DNA of 64,000 nt from 13-2-20CM-66-19 sp036273735. Lineage in GTDB: Bacteria; Pseudomonadota; Gammaproteobacteria; Steroidobacterales; Steroidobacteraceae. The translations under genes were made by a program, and so were the position numbers. Position 1 is the stretch's first letter, and every line of letters begins with the position of its first letter. Of this stretch, positions 1 to 8,754 are shown in pieces. Where the stretch lies: the NCBI GenBank assembly GCA_036273735.1, contig DASUHA010000058.1, positions 1-64,000 of the forward strand. The letters run 5' to 3'. The notes below the pieces were generated by a model. That model did no database searches. It saw only the letters and a program-made list of their open reading frames with translations, and had not been told where the DNA came from.

Positions 1-654
1 CAGGTAAATGGGCACTGCGGCCATCGGATCGAGCAGCCGGCCGGCGGCAAGCTCCGGAGCCGCGAGTCGCGCGACCTCCGCAGCTCTCGGCAGGAGCCGC
101 TCGGCACCGGCGCGCACGGTAACGCCAGCGAGATTCTTCAAAGCGGGATAGGCGGCAAAGCCACGTCCCACGCCGATGGCTCCCGGCCAGCCGGACGGTA
201 GCTGGACCTTGAGCGGAGCGCCGACCCGTTCCGGGGTACGGGCTGCGGCGAGCCCCTCACCGTCGCGCTCGAAGCACGCCCAGTAGACCTCCTGCATACG
301 CGCATCGTTGCAGACGATCGTGCGCGTAACGCTGGCGTCTTCATCGAAAGCACGTTGCGCGACGGCGCGCAGGTCCGACACCGGCACCACCCCGAGGCCC
401 GCGCCGAAGGCGAGTCCCTGGGTCACGCTCGCCGCGAGCCGTACTCCCGTGAACGAGCCCGGGCCCCGGCCGAAGGCAATCGCGTCGAGCTCGCGCAGGG
501 TGAGACCTGCTTCCCCAAGGAGCTCTTCGATCATGGGCAGGATACGCTCGGCGTGACCGCGTGCGAGCTCCACCTCCCGTGTCAGCAGCGGCTCGCCCAA
601 AAGCAGCGCCGCCGAGCAGGACTCCGTGGAAGTATCGAGCGCCAGCAGCCTCAC
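1..654 (-). CDS. tsaB: tRNA threonylcarbamoyladenosine biosynthesis protein TsaB (3' end outside window)
   Basis: TsaB partners TsaD and TsaE in making the t6A modification of ANN-decoding tRNAs in the cytoplasm. The N-terminus reads MRLLALDTSTESCSAALL, the ASKHA-fold opening typical of TsaB, and GRGPGSFTGVR follows near residue 70. The frame is open for 218 codons to the window edge, so about 95% of a normal protein of roughly 230 residues is present. The start is GTG at 654, overlapping the yoaA stop codon (GTGA), which supports translational coupling with the helicase. No damage is visible. Identity is confident; the C-terminus is unseen. Confidence 0.9.
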   Translation of the reverse strand, partial: MRLLALDTSTESCSAALLLGEPLLTREVELARGHAERILPMIEELLGEAGLTLRELDAIAFGRGPGSFTGVRLAASVTQGLAFGAGLGVVPVSDLRAVAQRAFDEDASVTRTIVCNDARMQEVYWACFERDGEGLAAARTPERVGAPLKVQLPSGWPGAIGVGRGFAAYPALKNLAGVTVRAGAERLLPRAAEVARLAAPELAAGRLLDPMAAVPIYL

Positions 655-2612
655 GGACCGGCATCCGTTCGCGGCCGGGCTATTTCCGGCACCGAGTGGC
701 GCTGGAGGAAGTCGAGCGCCGCCTGCCGATCACGCGTCACGCTCATCGGCGGCAACGCCCGCAGGAATACCTTGCCGTAGCTGCGTCCAGTCAATCGCGG
801 ATCGCAGATGGCGACCGCGCCAAAATCGTCCTCGCTGCGGATGAGGCGCCCTACACCCTGCTTGAGCGCCAGAGCTGCTTCGGGGAGCTGGTACTCGCGG
901 AAGGCGCTCCGGCCAGTCGCCTCGAGATGCTCCACCCGGGCGCGCACCAGCGGATCATCCGGGGACGCAAACGGCAGCTTCTCGATCACCACGAGCCGCA
1001 GGGCGCTGCCCTTGACGTCGACACCCTCCCAAAAGCTCGCGGTGCCGAGCAGTACGGCACTTCCGTCCTCGCGAAATTGCCGCAGCAGTTGCTCGCGCGG
1101 TCCCTCTCCCTGCACCAGCAGACGATAGCTCGTAGCGTCGAGAAAGCTCTCCCGCCACAGCGAGGCCGCTGCAGCGAGCGCCCGATGACTGGTAAAAAGG
1201 ACGAACGCGCCGCCGCCCGATGCCTCGATGAGCTCCCGCGCCACCTGCATCACGGCCGGCAGAAACTCCGGAGATGTCGGCAGCGGCATGCCCTGCGGCA
1301 GATAAAGGAGACTCTGGCGCGGAAAATCGAAAGGGCTGTCGATCTTCAGCGTCGCGCAGCCATCGAGGCCCAGTCGGCCGGTGAAGGGACCGAAGTCCTC
1401 CCCGAGCGACAGGGTCGCCGAGGTGAACACCCAGGAGCAGGGATGCGCCTCGATGAGCGCATGGAAGCGCGCCGCAATGTCGAACGGCAACAGGCTCAGC
1501 GCGAACGCGCGCGCCGTCACCTCCAGGGAGCGGGCGCCCTCGATCTCATCGATTGCCGCGATCCGCTCGAGGCTCGCGGCCAGCTCGCCGGCGCGATCAC
1601 CCAACGCCGCGGCCGCCGTCTCTTCGCCGGCCGCGCGCAGTGCGTGAGCGAAGACCGTCACTGCGCGAGTCAGGTCGGCGACCGCCACGGCGATGGGTGA
1701 GCCGGCATCGGTCCAGGCGATGCGGCCGGCGCTGCCGGGGAGCACGCCGCAGAGCAGCCCGACAGTGAATCGGACGTCCCGCAGCGCTGACAGCGCACGC
1801 TGGTGAGCCTCGGGCGTGAGGGCCTTCGGGCGCGCGAGCTCCATCTGCGCATCTTCCAACAGGTTGTCGATGCGCCGGCTGCTCACGTGTGCGCCGAAGA
1901 ACTGCGCGGCGAGATCGGGAATCTGGTGCGCCTCGTCGAGGATGATGCCATCGGCTGCGCCCAGCAGGTCACCGAAGCCGTCCTCCTTGAGGGCGAGATC
2001 CGCAAGCAGCAGGTGATGATTGACGATCACGATGTCGGCATCGAGCGCCTGGCGGCGCGCGAGCGCGACATGACAGCCCGAAAGGTGCGGGCAGCGGGTG
2101 CCGAGGCAATTGTCGCGCGTGGAAGTGACCTGCGCCCAGATGGGATGCGAGTCCGAGAGCCCGGCGACTTCCGCAAGGTCGCCGCTGCGCGTGATGCGCG
2201 CCCAACTTCGAACCCGTTCGAGCATGCTTTCCCTCGTCCGCTCGCCGGCCTGCCCGGCGGCCTGCTCGAGGCGGTGACGGCAGAGATAATTGGCACGGCC
2301 CTTGAGCAGAGCGACCTTCGCGGGACGTCCGAGCGCCGCGCCGACGAGGGGCAGGTCCTTGGCATAGAGTTGGTCCTGAAGGGTCCGTGTGCCCGTCGAG
2401 ACGAGCACACGTGCACCGCAGAGCAGTGCAGGTACGAGATATGCGAAGGTCTTGCCGGTACCGGTTCCCGCCTCGACCGTCAGGATCTCCCGCCGCGCCA
2501 GCGCGGCGGCGACCCGCTCGGCCATGTGGACCTGTTGACGGCGGACGTTGAAGCCCGGCAGCGCCCGCTGCAGAGGTCCTCCCTCCCCGAAGATGTCCTC
2601 GAGCTCCAACAT
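651..2612 (-). CDS. yoaA: ATP-dependent DNA helicase, YoaA/DinG family
   Basis: Superfamily 2, XPD-like 5'-3' DNA helicase that acts on damaged or structured DNA. Walker A (EAGTGTGKT) lies near residue 50 and the DEAH box (ILDEAHQ) near residue 217. Cysteines in NYLCRHRLEQ and CLGTRCPHLSGC are the expected four ligands of the XPD-type [4Fe-4S] cluster. Helicase motifs continue (SATLSLGEDFG, ASFWEGVDVKG, QGVGRLIRS). The length of 653 residues matches YoaA rather than the longer E. coli DinG. I chose ATG 2612 (MLELEDIFGEGG) because an upstream in-frame start adds a tail that looks noncoding. It overlaps tsaB by four bases. Confidence 0.93.
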   Translation of the reverse strand: MLELEDIFGEGGPLQRALPGFNVRRQQVHMAERVAAALARREILTVEAGTGTGKTFAYLVPALLCGARVLVSTGTRTLQDQLYAKDLPLVGAALGRPAKVALLKGRANYLCRHRLEQAAGQAGERTRESMLERVRSWARITRSGDLAEVAGLSDSHPIWAQVTSTRDNCLGTRCPHLSGCHVALARRQALDADIVIVNHHLLLADLALKEDGFGDLLGAADGIILDEAHQIPDLAAQFFGAHVSSRRIDNLLEDAQMELARPKALTPEAHQRALSALRDVRFTVGLLCGVLPGSAGRIAWTDAGSPIAVAVADLTRAVTVFAHALRAAGEETAAAALGDRAGELAASLERIAAIDEIEGARSLEVTARAFALSLLPFDIAARFHALIEAHPCSWVFTSATLSLGEDFGPFTGRLGLDGCATLKIDSPFDFPRQSLLYLPQGMPLPTSPEFLPAVMQVARELIEASGGGAFVLFTSHRALAAAASLWRESFLDATSYRLLVQGEGPREQLLRQFREDGSAVLLGTASFWEGVDVKGSALRLVVIEKLPFASPDDPLVRARVEHLEATGRSAFREYQLPEAALALKQGVGRLIRSEDDFGAVAICDPRLTGRSYGKVFLRALPPMSVTRDRQAALDFLQRHSVPEIARPRTDAGP

Positions 2613-2820
2613 ACTGCGATGATATGACCCCGTTGCGGCGCGCGCAGGTGCCTGAATTTCCTGCAAGACTCCGTCTTGTGCGATTATGGAACAGAAAGGG
2701 GTCTTTTATCGTACTTTATGAGGAGGCACGGGACCCGGGGCATATACTGGTCCGCTCTACACCACGTGCGGTGAACGGCTTCGGTGAAGGCCGGGCCGCA
2801 TATGACAAGAGGAACCGAGG

Positions 2821-4590
2821 ATGGCCACTGCTGCACCCCTGCTGATTCCGCTGTCCCAACTCTCCCGCGCGGTTTCCGAGTGGGTGGATTCGGTGCGCGC
2901 TCTGACTCAGCCCGCCGGGGTGCACTGGTGTGAGGGAACGGAGGCGGAGTTCAACGAGCTCACCTCGAAGCTCGTGCGCGACGGCGAGCTCCTGAAGCTC
3001 AACGCGGAGCACTTCCCTGGCTGCCACCTCTACCGCTCGACCCCGAACGATGTCGCGCGCGTCGAGCATCTGACCTACATCTGCACGCGATCCAAGGACG
3101 ACGCCGGACCCAACAACCACTGGATGGATCCGGTACAGGCTCACGCCAAGATGCGGGAGCTTTTCTCCGGTTGCATGCGCGGCAGGACGCTCTACGTCAT
3201 TCCGTACTGCATGGGTCCGATCGACTCGCCTCTCTCACGCTGCGGCGTGGAGATCACCGACAGCGCCTACGTGGCGATCAACATGATGATCATGACCCGT
3301 GCCGGACGGGCGGCGCTGGACCGCATTGCAAAGGACGGCAAGTTCGTCCGCGGCCTGCATTCGATCGGCGAGCTCGATCCCAACCGGCGCTTCATCATGC
3401 ATTTTCCGGAGGAGCTGGCGATCGAGAGCTTCGGCTCCGGCTACGGCGGCAATGCCCTTCTCGGCAAGAAGTGCCATGCGCTGCGCATTGCGAGCTGGCA
3501 GGCCCGCTCCGAGGGCTGGCTCGCCGAGCACATGCTCATCGTCGGTCTGCAGAGCCCCAAGGGCGACACGCACTACATCGCGTGCGCCTTCCCTTCCGCC
3601 TGCGGCAAAACCAACCTCGCCATGCTGATCCCGCCGGGATCGCTTCCGGGCTGGAAAGTATTCACGGTAGGCGATGACATCGCCTGGCTCCATCCGGGCG
3701 CCGACGGGCGGCTCTGGGCCATCAATCCGGAGGCGGGCTATTTCGGCGTCGTACCCGGGACCAACCCGGAGACGAATCGCAACGCATATGAGATGATCCG
3801 GCGCGATACGCTCTTCACCAACGTCGCGCTCACCGCAGACAACCAGCCATGGTGGGAAGGCCTGTCGGCCGGCGTGCCGGTCACTGACTGGCAGGGCCGG
3901 CCCTATGACCCTTCCAGAGGACCCGCCGCACATCCCAACTCGCGCTTCACGGTGTCGGCCAAGCGCAATCCGAGCTACTCGCCGCACGCGGAGGACGCGC
4001 GTGGCGTGCCGATCTCGGCGCTCGTTTTCGGTGGCCGGCGGCGCGAAGTGGCGCCACTCGTCTACGAGGCGCGCGATTGGCAACACGGCGTGCTGGTCGG
4101 GGCTTCCGTCGCCTCGGAGACCACGGCGGCGGCTGTGGGCCAGGTCGGTGTCGTACGCCGGGACCCGATGGCCATGCAGCCCTTCTGCGGCTACAACTTT
4201 GCCGACTACTGGCGGCACTGGCTCAGCGTCGGCGCGAAGCTCTCGCAGGCGCCGAAGATATTCCACGTCAACTGGTTCCGGCGCGACGCCCAGGGCAAGT
4301 TCCTCTGGCCGGGCTACGGCGAGAATCTGCGCGTGCTCGCTTGGATGCTCGATCGCTGCAGCGGCAGAGTCGGCGCCGAGGAGTCAGGCATAGGCCTGCT
4401 GCCACGGCCCGCGGATCTGAACATGCAGGGATTGCGCCTCGGCGAGGAGTCGCTGCGTGCGCTCCTGTCGGTGGATTCGACGCTCTGGCGCAAGGAGCTC
4501 GCGGACATCCGTGCGTACCTCGAGAAGTATGGATCGCGGCTGCCGCCCGAGCTGCTCGCGGAGCTGAAGGCGACGGAGAGCCGACTCTAA
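2821..4590 (+). CDS. pckG: Phosphoenolpyruvate carboxykinase (GTP)
   Basis: Catalyses oxaloacetate + GTP to PEP + GDP + CO2, the entry step of gluconeogenesis, in the cytosol. The 589-residue length fits the GTP-type family. The P-loop FPSACGKTNLAM is at about residues 258-270 and contains the reactive cysteine characteristic of GTP-PEPCK. GDDIAWL (about 281), the FGGRRR segment and the C-terminal QPFCGYNFADYWRHW are also conserved. An AG-rich ribosome-binding region lies just before ATG 2821. The stop codon overlaps the stop of the convergent cyclase gene through a shared CTAG. A TATACT hexamer at 2743 could be a -10 element, but no good -35 was seen. Confidence 0.96.
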   Translation: MATAAPLLIPLSQLSRAVSEWVDSVRALTQPAGVHWCEGTEAEFNELTSKLVRDGELLKLNAEHFPGCHLYRSTPNDVARVEHLTYICTRSKDDAGPNNHWMDPVQAHAKMRELFSGCMRGRTLYVIPYCMGPIDSPLSRCGVEITDSAYVAINMMIMTRAGRAALDRIAKDGKFVRGLHSIGELDPNRRFIMHFPEELAIESFGSGYGGNALLGKKCHALRIASWQARSEGWLAEHMLIVGLQSPKGDTHYIACAFPSACGKTNLAMLIPPGSLPGWKVFTVGDDIAWLHPGADGRLWAINPEAGYFGVVPGTNPETNRNAYEMIRRDTLFTNVALTADNQPWWEGLSAGVPVTDWQGRPYDPSRGPAAHPNSRFTVSAKRNPSYSPHAEDARGVPISALVFGGRRREVAPLVYEARDWQHGVLVGASVASETTAAAVGQVGVVRRDPMAMQPFCGYNFADYWRHWLSVGAKLSQAPKIFHVNWFRRDAQGKFLWPGYGENLRVLAWMLDRCSGRVGAEESGIGLLPRPADLNMQGLRLGEESLRALLSVDSTLWRKELADIRAYLEKYGSRLPPELLAELKATESRL

Positions 4591-5486
4591 ACCGTCTCGC
4601 AGGTGAAGCGGATGGTCTGAGCGGAATCCGGTTCCGGCAGCCGGCCGAGGCCAATCATCCCCTCACCTTTCAATTGCAGGCTGTCGCGGCGCACGAAGGA
4701 CTCCTCTCCACCCGTGCTCTGCACGAAAGTGCCGTTCGTGCTCTGATCGATCAGCACCATCTTGTTGCGGGTGAGCTCGATGCGCGCATGCAGCCGCGAG
4801 ATGAGATTCCCTTTCACTACCAGGTCGTTGTCTTCTGCGCGGCCAATGGTGACGCTCGGACGCTGGTCATCGACGACAACTTCCTGGTCGAGCCAGCGCA
4901 GCCGCAGGCGCGCAGCCGCCTGCCGCCCCTTGAGGGCGATCGCAGGCACCATGCTGGTGACGTCTTCCGTCTGCCACAGCACCTCGTAGAGCGGAACCTC
5001 GTTGCCCTGCCCCTTGATGGGCGCAGTGTCGATCAGCCTGCAATTTGCCCGCCATTCCGGCGACAGATGCTCGATGGTGGCCGCCGTCGTAATGATCTGC
5101 CCGGCCTTGGCCTGGCTGGTCATGCGATTGGCCGTATGCACCGTGGAGCCGAAGACGTCCCGGCTCTCGAGCACCACCGGCCCGAAATGGCAGCCGATGC
5201 GGATGGCCACCGGCTGACTGTCGACCTTGAGCTGGGCATGAGTCGAGATCTGCTGCTGCATCTGTGCTGCAGCGTTCAAGGCCTCGTCTGCACTCGGGAA
5301 GCTCGCCATGACCTCATCGCCCATGGTCTTGATGACCGTGCCATGGCGCTGTTCGGTAGCACCTCGCATGACATCGATGCAGATGGAGACCATATCGCGC
5401 GCGCGCAGGTCCCCCATCAGCTCATAGAGCCGCGTCGAGCCGACGACGTCGGCAAACAGTATGGCGAGTTCGATGTCCTTGCCCAT
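4587..5486 (-). CDS. Class III adenylate/guanylate cyclase with C-terminal FHA domain
   Basis: A soluble protein of about 299 residues. Residues 1-170 form a class III nucleotide cyclase domain: AILFADVVGSTRLYE supplies the first metal-binding aspartate, KTMGDEVMASF the second region, and IRIGCHFGPVV with DVFGSTVHTANRM the remaining core. Residues 210-299 form an FHA phosphothreonine-binding domain: VTIGRAEDNDLVV, LISRLHARIE and DQSTNGTFV are the GR, SxxH and NGT motifs. A second-messenger enzyme tethered to phosphoprotein binding is therefore likely; cAMP rather than cGMP is assumed from the family. Start ATG 5486 is chosen because MGKDIELAILFADVV is the usual N-terminus; upstream residues look noncoding. 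Confidence 0.85.
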   Translation of the reverse strand: MGKDIELAILFADVVGSTRLYELMGDLRARDMVSICIDVMRGATEQRHGTVIKTMGDEVMASFPSADEALNAAAQMQQQISTHAQLKVDSQPVAIRIGCHFGPVVLESRDVFGSTVHTANRMTSQAKAGQIITTAATIEHLSPEWRANCRLIDTAPIKGQGNEVPLYEVLWQTEDVTSMVPAIALKGRQAAARLRLRWLDQEVVVDDQRPSVTIGRAEDNDLVVKGNLISRLHARIELTRNKMVLIDQSTNGTFVQSTGGEESFVRRDSLQLKGEGMIGLGRLPEPDSAQTIRFTCETV

Positions 5487-5587
5487 GTCAGAGTGCGTGC
5501 GCAGCCGCTCCGCCCACCCTTGCAAGCCCCCGGACGGCAAGGTGGAAGACGTTAAAGTGGGGATGATACCAGAGAGACTTCCCGCCG

Positions 5588-6655
5588 CTACCGATTAGCC
5601 GGAGCTGCCGCCTGCCGGACTCGCCGTCTGCCAGCCAGCCGCGCCTCTCGCGCTGCAGCGCCCGCCAGCCGCAGCAGCTCGGGACCGGCACCCGGCGCCC
5701 TCGCTCCTTCGCTGAGCGCCCGGCGATAATCCCGCGCCCCCGGCTCCCCGGCATAGAGGCCCAGCAGGTGACGCGTGATCGTCGACAGGCGATCGCCCTG
5801 CGCGAGTTGCCTTTGCGCGTACCTCGCCATCCTCTCGAGCAGCGCCTCGCGGCTCGGCGGCTCGAAATGCTCCGCGCCACCGAGGGTGTGCTGCAGCTCG
5901 CTCAGGACGAACGGCCGGTGATAGGCCTCGCGGCCGAGCATCACACCATCGGACCAGGTGAGCCCCTCGAGCACGCTCTGCGCAGTTCTGAACCCGCCGT
6001 TGACGATCACCGGCAGACCGACGAACTCCCGCCTGAGTCTGCGCACGACATCGTAGCGAAGCGGCGGCACCTCGCGGTTGTCCTTCGGCGACAGTCCTCC
6101 CAACACCGCCTTGCGCGCATGCACGATCGCAACCTCGCAGCCGGCGGCGCGCACCTGACTCACGAACCCGTGCAGGGCCTCGAAATCCGAGTCGTCGAAC
6201 CTCGACATGGCGCCGCGAGTCTGCTCGCCGGTACCGCTCACCACCCCGATGCGCATCTTCACCGTCACCGGAATGGCGACCGCCGCGCGCATTGCCGCAA
6301 CACACGCCGCGACCCGAGCGGGCTCCCGCATGAGACATGCACCGAATGCGCCGCTCGCAACCCGGTCACTGGGGCATCCGCAGTTGAGATTGATCTCGTC
6401 ATATCCCGCCTGCTCGCCCGCTCTCGCGGCAACCGCGAGCTCCTGCGGATCGCTCCCTCCGAGCTGCAGCGCCACGGGATGCTCCTCCGGATCGAAGGCA
6501 AGGAGGCGGCGCGCGTCGCCGCGAACGATCGCCGCCGAAGTGATCATTTCCGTATAAAGCAGTACCCCCGGAGAGAAGCCGCGCAGGAAATACCTGCAGT
6601 GGCGATCGGTCCAGTCCATCATGGGGGCCACGCTTATTTTTCTATTTATTTCCAA
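5588..6655 (-). CDS. dusA: tRNA-dihydrouridine synthase DusA (first copy)
   Basis: FMN/NADPH enzyme reducing U20/U20a in the tRNA D-loop. SVAPMMDWTDRHCRYFLRGF is the diagnostic N-terminus, and NLNCGCPSDR near residue 95 holds the catalytic cysteine. HARKAVLGGLSPKDNR and NGGF (FMN phosphate site) follow. The protein has 355 residues with a basic low-complexity tail. The start is TTG 6655, preceded by GGATAAG. The first 8 codons and the upstream DNA are strikingly AT-rich compared with the rest of the gene, and a second 5' end of dusA lies 7200 bp away at 13784-13855. This suggests that an inserted element supplied the present start. Confidence 0.92.
   Translation of the reverse strand: MEINRKISVAPMMDWTDRHCRYFLRGFSPGVLLYTEMITSAAIVRGDARRLLAFDPEEHPVALQLGGSDPQELAVAARAGEQAGYDEINLNCGCPSDRVASGAFGACLMREPARVAACVAAMRAAVAIPVTVKMRIGVVSGTGEQTRGAMSRFDDSDFEALHGFVSQVRAAGCEVAIVHARKAVLGGLSPKDNREVPPLRYDVVRRLRREFVGLPVIVNGGFRTAQSVLEGLTWSDGVMLGREAYHRPFVLSELQHTLGGAEHFEPPSREALLERMARYAQRQLAQGDRLSTITRHLLGLYAGEPGARDYRRALSEGARAPGAGPELLRLAGAAAREARLAGRRRVRQAAAPANR
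6605..6634. repeat. Putative attachment-site direct repeat in dusA 5' end (left copy)
   Basis: Thirty bases covering the SVAPMMDWTD codons of dusA. They match 13805-13834 at 28 of 30 positions in the same orientation. Weaker similarity continues outward to about 6733 and 13930, including a shared GACTGCAGC. The 5' end of dusA is a known insertion site for a family of prophages and islands; calling this an att copy is inference, since no integrase is visible. Confidence 0.7.
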
Positions 6656-6765
6656 TCACTTATCCAATATTCATCAAAAATATATTAGCGTATTTCCGCG
6701 GGATTTCTGCGAATTTATCAGACTGCAGCCGCTCCGCTATTTCGGAGAGTGCGTCGAGCTCGAGA

Positions 6766-6775
6766 TGTATATACA
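6766..6775. promoter_or_regulatory. Candidate brnTA operator/promoter palindrome
   Basis: TGTATATACA is a perfect 10-bp palindrome ending nine bases before the brnT ATG at 6784, and it could also serve as a -10 region. brnTA modules are autoregulated by the BrnT-BrnA complex at palindromes overlapping the promoter. The assignment is from position and symmetry only. Confidence 0.45.
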
Positions 6776-6783
6776 ATTCGTAG

Positions 6784-7183
6784 ATGCGGTTCGAGTGGGA
6801 CGAGCCTAAACGGTTGCAGAACCCTTAAAGACCACCACATCGACTTCGTCGATGCGCGGAAGGTTTTTGCTGGTCCGACGTTCACGTTCGAGGATGACCG
6901 CTTCCGATACGATGAACAGCGATTCATCACGCTCGGCCTGCTACACGGAGTCCCCGTATCCATCGCACATACTGAGACGGGAGACGTCATACGCCCTATC
7001 TCATTCAGACGAGCAACGATACATGAAACGACCATCCTCTTCGAAAAGATCGCGGACCAACTTCCGTCGACTCCGGTCCAGGAAGGACGAGGACATCCTC
7101 CTCACGCCGGAGCACCCCGAAGCAAGCGTAAAGCACATCATGCGCGGCGTCGTTCGAAACGGCCTAAAGGCCGTTCCACCTAA
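6784..7183 (+). pseudogene. brnT: BrnT-type toxin gene, frameshifted
   Basis: BrnT is a ribonuclease toxin of type II brnTA modules. Translation from ATG 6784 gives MRFEWDEPKRLQN, the normal BrnT start, then hits a stop at 6826. Removing one C from the run at 6822-6824 restores LKDHHIDFVDARKVFAG, FEDDRFRYDEQRFITLGLL and VIRPISFRRATIHE, which cover the rest of the family. The restored frame then runs on to 7183 without the usual stop near the brnA start, suggesting a second lesion or an extended tail. It is probably inactive unless the extra C is a sequencing error. Its antitoxin gene downstream is intact. Confidence 0.75.
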
Positions 7184-7304
7184 GACGTCGGTCTCGCTTC
7201 GCGTGGACGCCGACGTACTGGAGTGGTTCAAAGCCCAGGGGGCTGGGTATCAGACTCGGATCAATGCTGTCCTTCGCGCTTACCGGGATGCTGCGGGGCG
7301 CTAA
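7023..7304 (+). CDS. brnA: BrnA family antitoxin
   Basis: A 93-residue antitoxin and autorepressor of the brnTA module. The C-terminal half (GLKAVPPKTSVSLRVDADV, LEWFKAQGAGYQTRINAVL, RAYRDAAGR) is the ribbon-helix-helix DNA-binding part typical of BrnA, and the N-terminal basic segment with RKDEDILLTPEHPE resembles the BrnT-binding region. The start ATG 7023 lies inside the end of the restored brnT frame. The antitoxin is intact although the toxin frame is broken, the order of decay expected when the toxin is lost first. Confidence 0.85.
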   Translation: MKRPSSSKRSRTNFRRLRSRKDEDILLTPEHPEASVKHIMRGVVRNGLKAVPPKTSVSLRVDADVLEWFKAQGAGYQTRINAVLRAYRDAAGR

Positions 7305-7453
7305 GTCCTCACTCAACCGCGTGGATATGAGCGGCAACTAACGACCCGGAGCGGCCTCTCGCGATTTCAAATACCGGACATCCAGAATACGCGAAGCGGA
7401 CGCTGGCCGAAGCACCGAGTTAGATGGATTTGCGCGAACCGCAAATTCTGCTT

Positions 7454-7963
7454 TCATTCATGCTGCGCCAAAAACAGAAGTCCCAGCACGCACAGCACGG
7501 CGAAGCGGAACGCGGATTCCTGGCCGTTCCAGGTATGCGATTGCCACATGAGGAAGTACTCTCCCCCGACACCCTCAAACCCCCCTAGCCACAGTAACAC
7601 ACCGAGCGCGAGTGCAATGACCCCGACCGCCTTCGCCCGTGAGAATTTCTCGCGATCATCTCTGGCAGCGAGCATCCTGAAAACCTCGATCCCCGAAAGC
7701 AAGCCCGCTAAGAGCTCCACGGCAATGATGCCGAGATAGACAGCATGATACAGCGGCTCCCAGTGTAGCGACCGCCAGAGCAGCGGGTTACCAGGAAACG
7801 TGGTATCCATATCGAGTACGTGCTGCACGAACTGGAAGTTCGCGCCGTAGTCCATGACGTTGTTGATTCCGACCAGACTGATCCACACGCACACGGACGC
7901 CATGAGAGCAATCTTGCTTCGTCGTAGCGCCTTCGAGAGTTGCTGGTTTATTTCTGCGTTCAC
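7454..7963 (-). CDS. DUF2165 family small integral membrane protein
   Basis: About 169 residues with four predicted hydrophobic segments, near residues 17-35, 75-95, 115-133 and 150-165. The segment NNVMDYGANFQFVQHVLDMDTTFPGN is the hallmark between TM1 and TM2 of DUF2165, and the WNGQESAFRF region before the last helix is also typical. The function of the family is not known. I prefer GTG 7963 (VNAEINQQLSK) because residues encoded upstream overlap an SDR gene remnant and have no membrane-protein character. It lies in the accessory segment next to dusA. Confidence 0.75.
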   Translation of the reverse strand: MNAEINQQLSKALRRSKIALMASVCVWISLVGINNVMDYGANFQFVQHVLDMDTTFPGNPLLWRSLHWEPLYHAVYLGIIAVELLAGLLSGIEVFRMLAARDDREKFSRAKAVGVIALALGVLLWLGGFEGVGGEYFLMWQSHTWNGQESAFRFAVLCVLGLLFLAQHE

Positions 7964-7980
7964 GGGTCGCACCGCCTGGG

Positions 7981-8037
7981 TTACGTGCAATAGAGTCCAC
8001 CGTTGACGTGGATCGCCTACCCGGTCATGTAGTCGCC
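7981..8037 (-). pseudogene. C-terminal fragment of a short-chain dehydrogenase/reductase
   Basis: Nineteen codons read GDYMTG-stop-AIHVNGGLYCT-stop. YMTGQxIHVNGG near the C-terminus is a signature of classical SDR enzymes, and the internal TAG stands where CAG (Gln) is expected. No convincing rest of the gene was found up to 8255. It is a small relic, useful as a sign of gene decay in this segment. Confidence 0.55.
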
Positions 8038-8255
8038 GGACGTCCTGCGCCGAGCATACCGGCTTCAACGGCTGCGGTCCCTCGGACTTCCGTGCGCTGT
8101 GCATGGCTCCTCAGTCGTATCTTATCCGACCAGTCCCAGCGTCCGCTTGAAGGAGAGTGGCGCAGTGATGCAGAGCGGCAGCTCATGGCCGATTAGCGCC
8201 GTGAGCAACCTGAGTGCGTCGACTGCGTGCGCGACGGCACCCATGCCCGTTGAGG

Positions 8256-8615
8256 TCAGCTCAACAGCGGGTGTTCCGGTGGGAGATGCGCATACCACGA
8301 AGCCAGTCTATGGCGGACTGTTTTCTCGCCTACCTGGTCTTCCGGCATCGGCGTGATCATCTTGTCATGAACGAGTAGTCGGTACACGTAGAGCGCTTTG
8401 TCGCTGGCCGAATCAGTCGGCTCGAACCGGACGGCTCCACGACCTTCGGCGTAGCGAATCCCGGCACGCAACGCTGCCTTGAAAAATTCCGCTTCCTGTT
8501 TTGATTTCACCGCGACAGCATAGCGCACGCGAACGGCCCCTTCCGGGCAAATCGAGCTGAGCCTCAAATGGCGGCTCCTGGCCGCGTCCTGCCGGTCAGC
8601 GGCCAAGGGGCTCAT
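8256..8615 (-). CDS. Hypothetical protein
   Basis: A possible 119-residue soluble protein. The part from VRVRYAVAVKSKQEAEFFKAAL through KALYVYRLLVHDKMITPMPEDQ looks like real protein with regular alpha/beta composition, whereas the first 25 residues look weak and the true start may be an internal GTG. No family was recognised and there is no signal peptide, membrane segment or clear operon partner. It could be a degraded gene, as its neighbours are. Confidence 0.4.
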   Translation of the reverse strand: MSPLAADRQDAARSRHLRLSSICPEGAVRVRYAVAVKSKQEAEFFKAALRAGIRYAEGRGAVRFEPTDSASDKALYVYRLLVHDKMITPMPEDQVGEKTVRHRLASWYAHLPPEHPLLS

Positions 8616-8754
8616 CCAGCCCGAACCGGTCCTCCGTCACTAACCGCTCTCGAGAGCCGCGCCCACGCATCAGTTACCGGCGCCAGCAAGGTCACGTGAT
8701 AAACTGAGCCCGCGATACACTGTGACCCAAACCAATTCAATGAAGGGGGCTACT

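Noticed and set aside
561..1700. 379-codon plus-strand frame
   Set aside because: Antisense to yoaA and tsaB, both supported by catalytic motifs.
2720..2750. Sigma-70 promoter for pckG
   Set aside because: TATACT at 2743 is a fair -10, but no -35-like hexamer lies 16-18 bases upstream, so it is not listed as a feature.
4077..5555. 492-codon plus-strand frame
   Set aside because: Overlaps the end of pckG in another frame and is antisense to the cyclase-FHA gene; no domain recognised.
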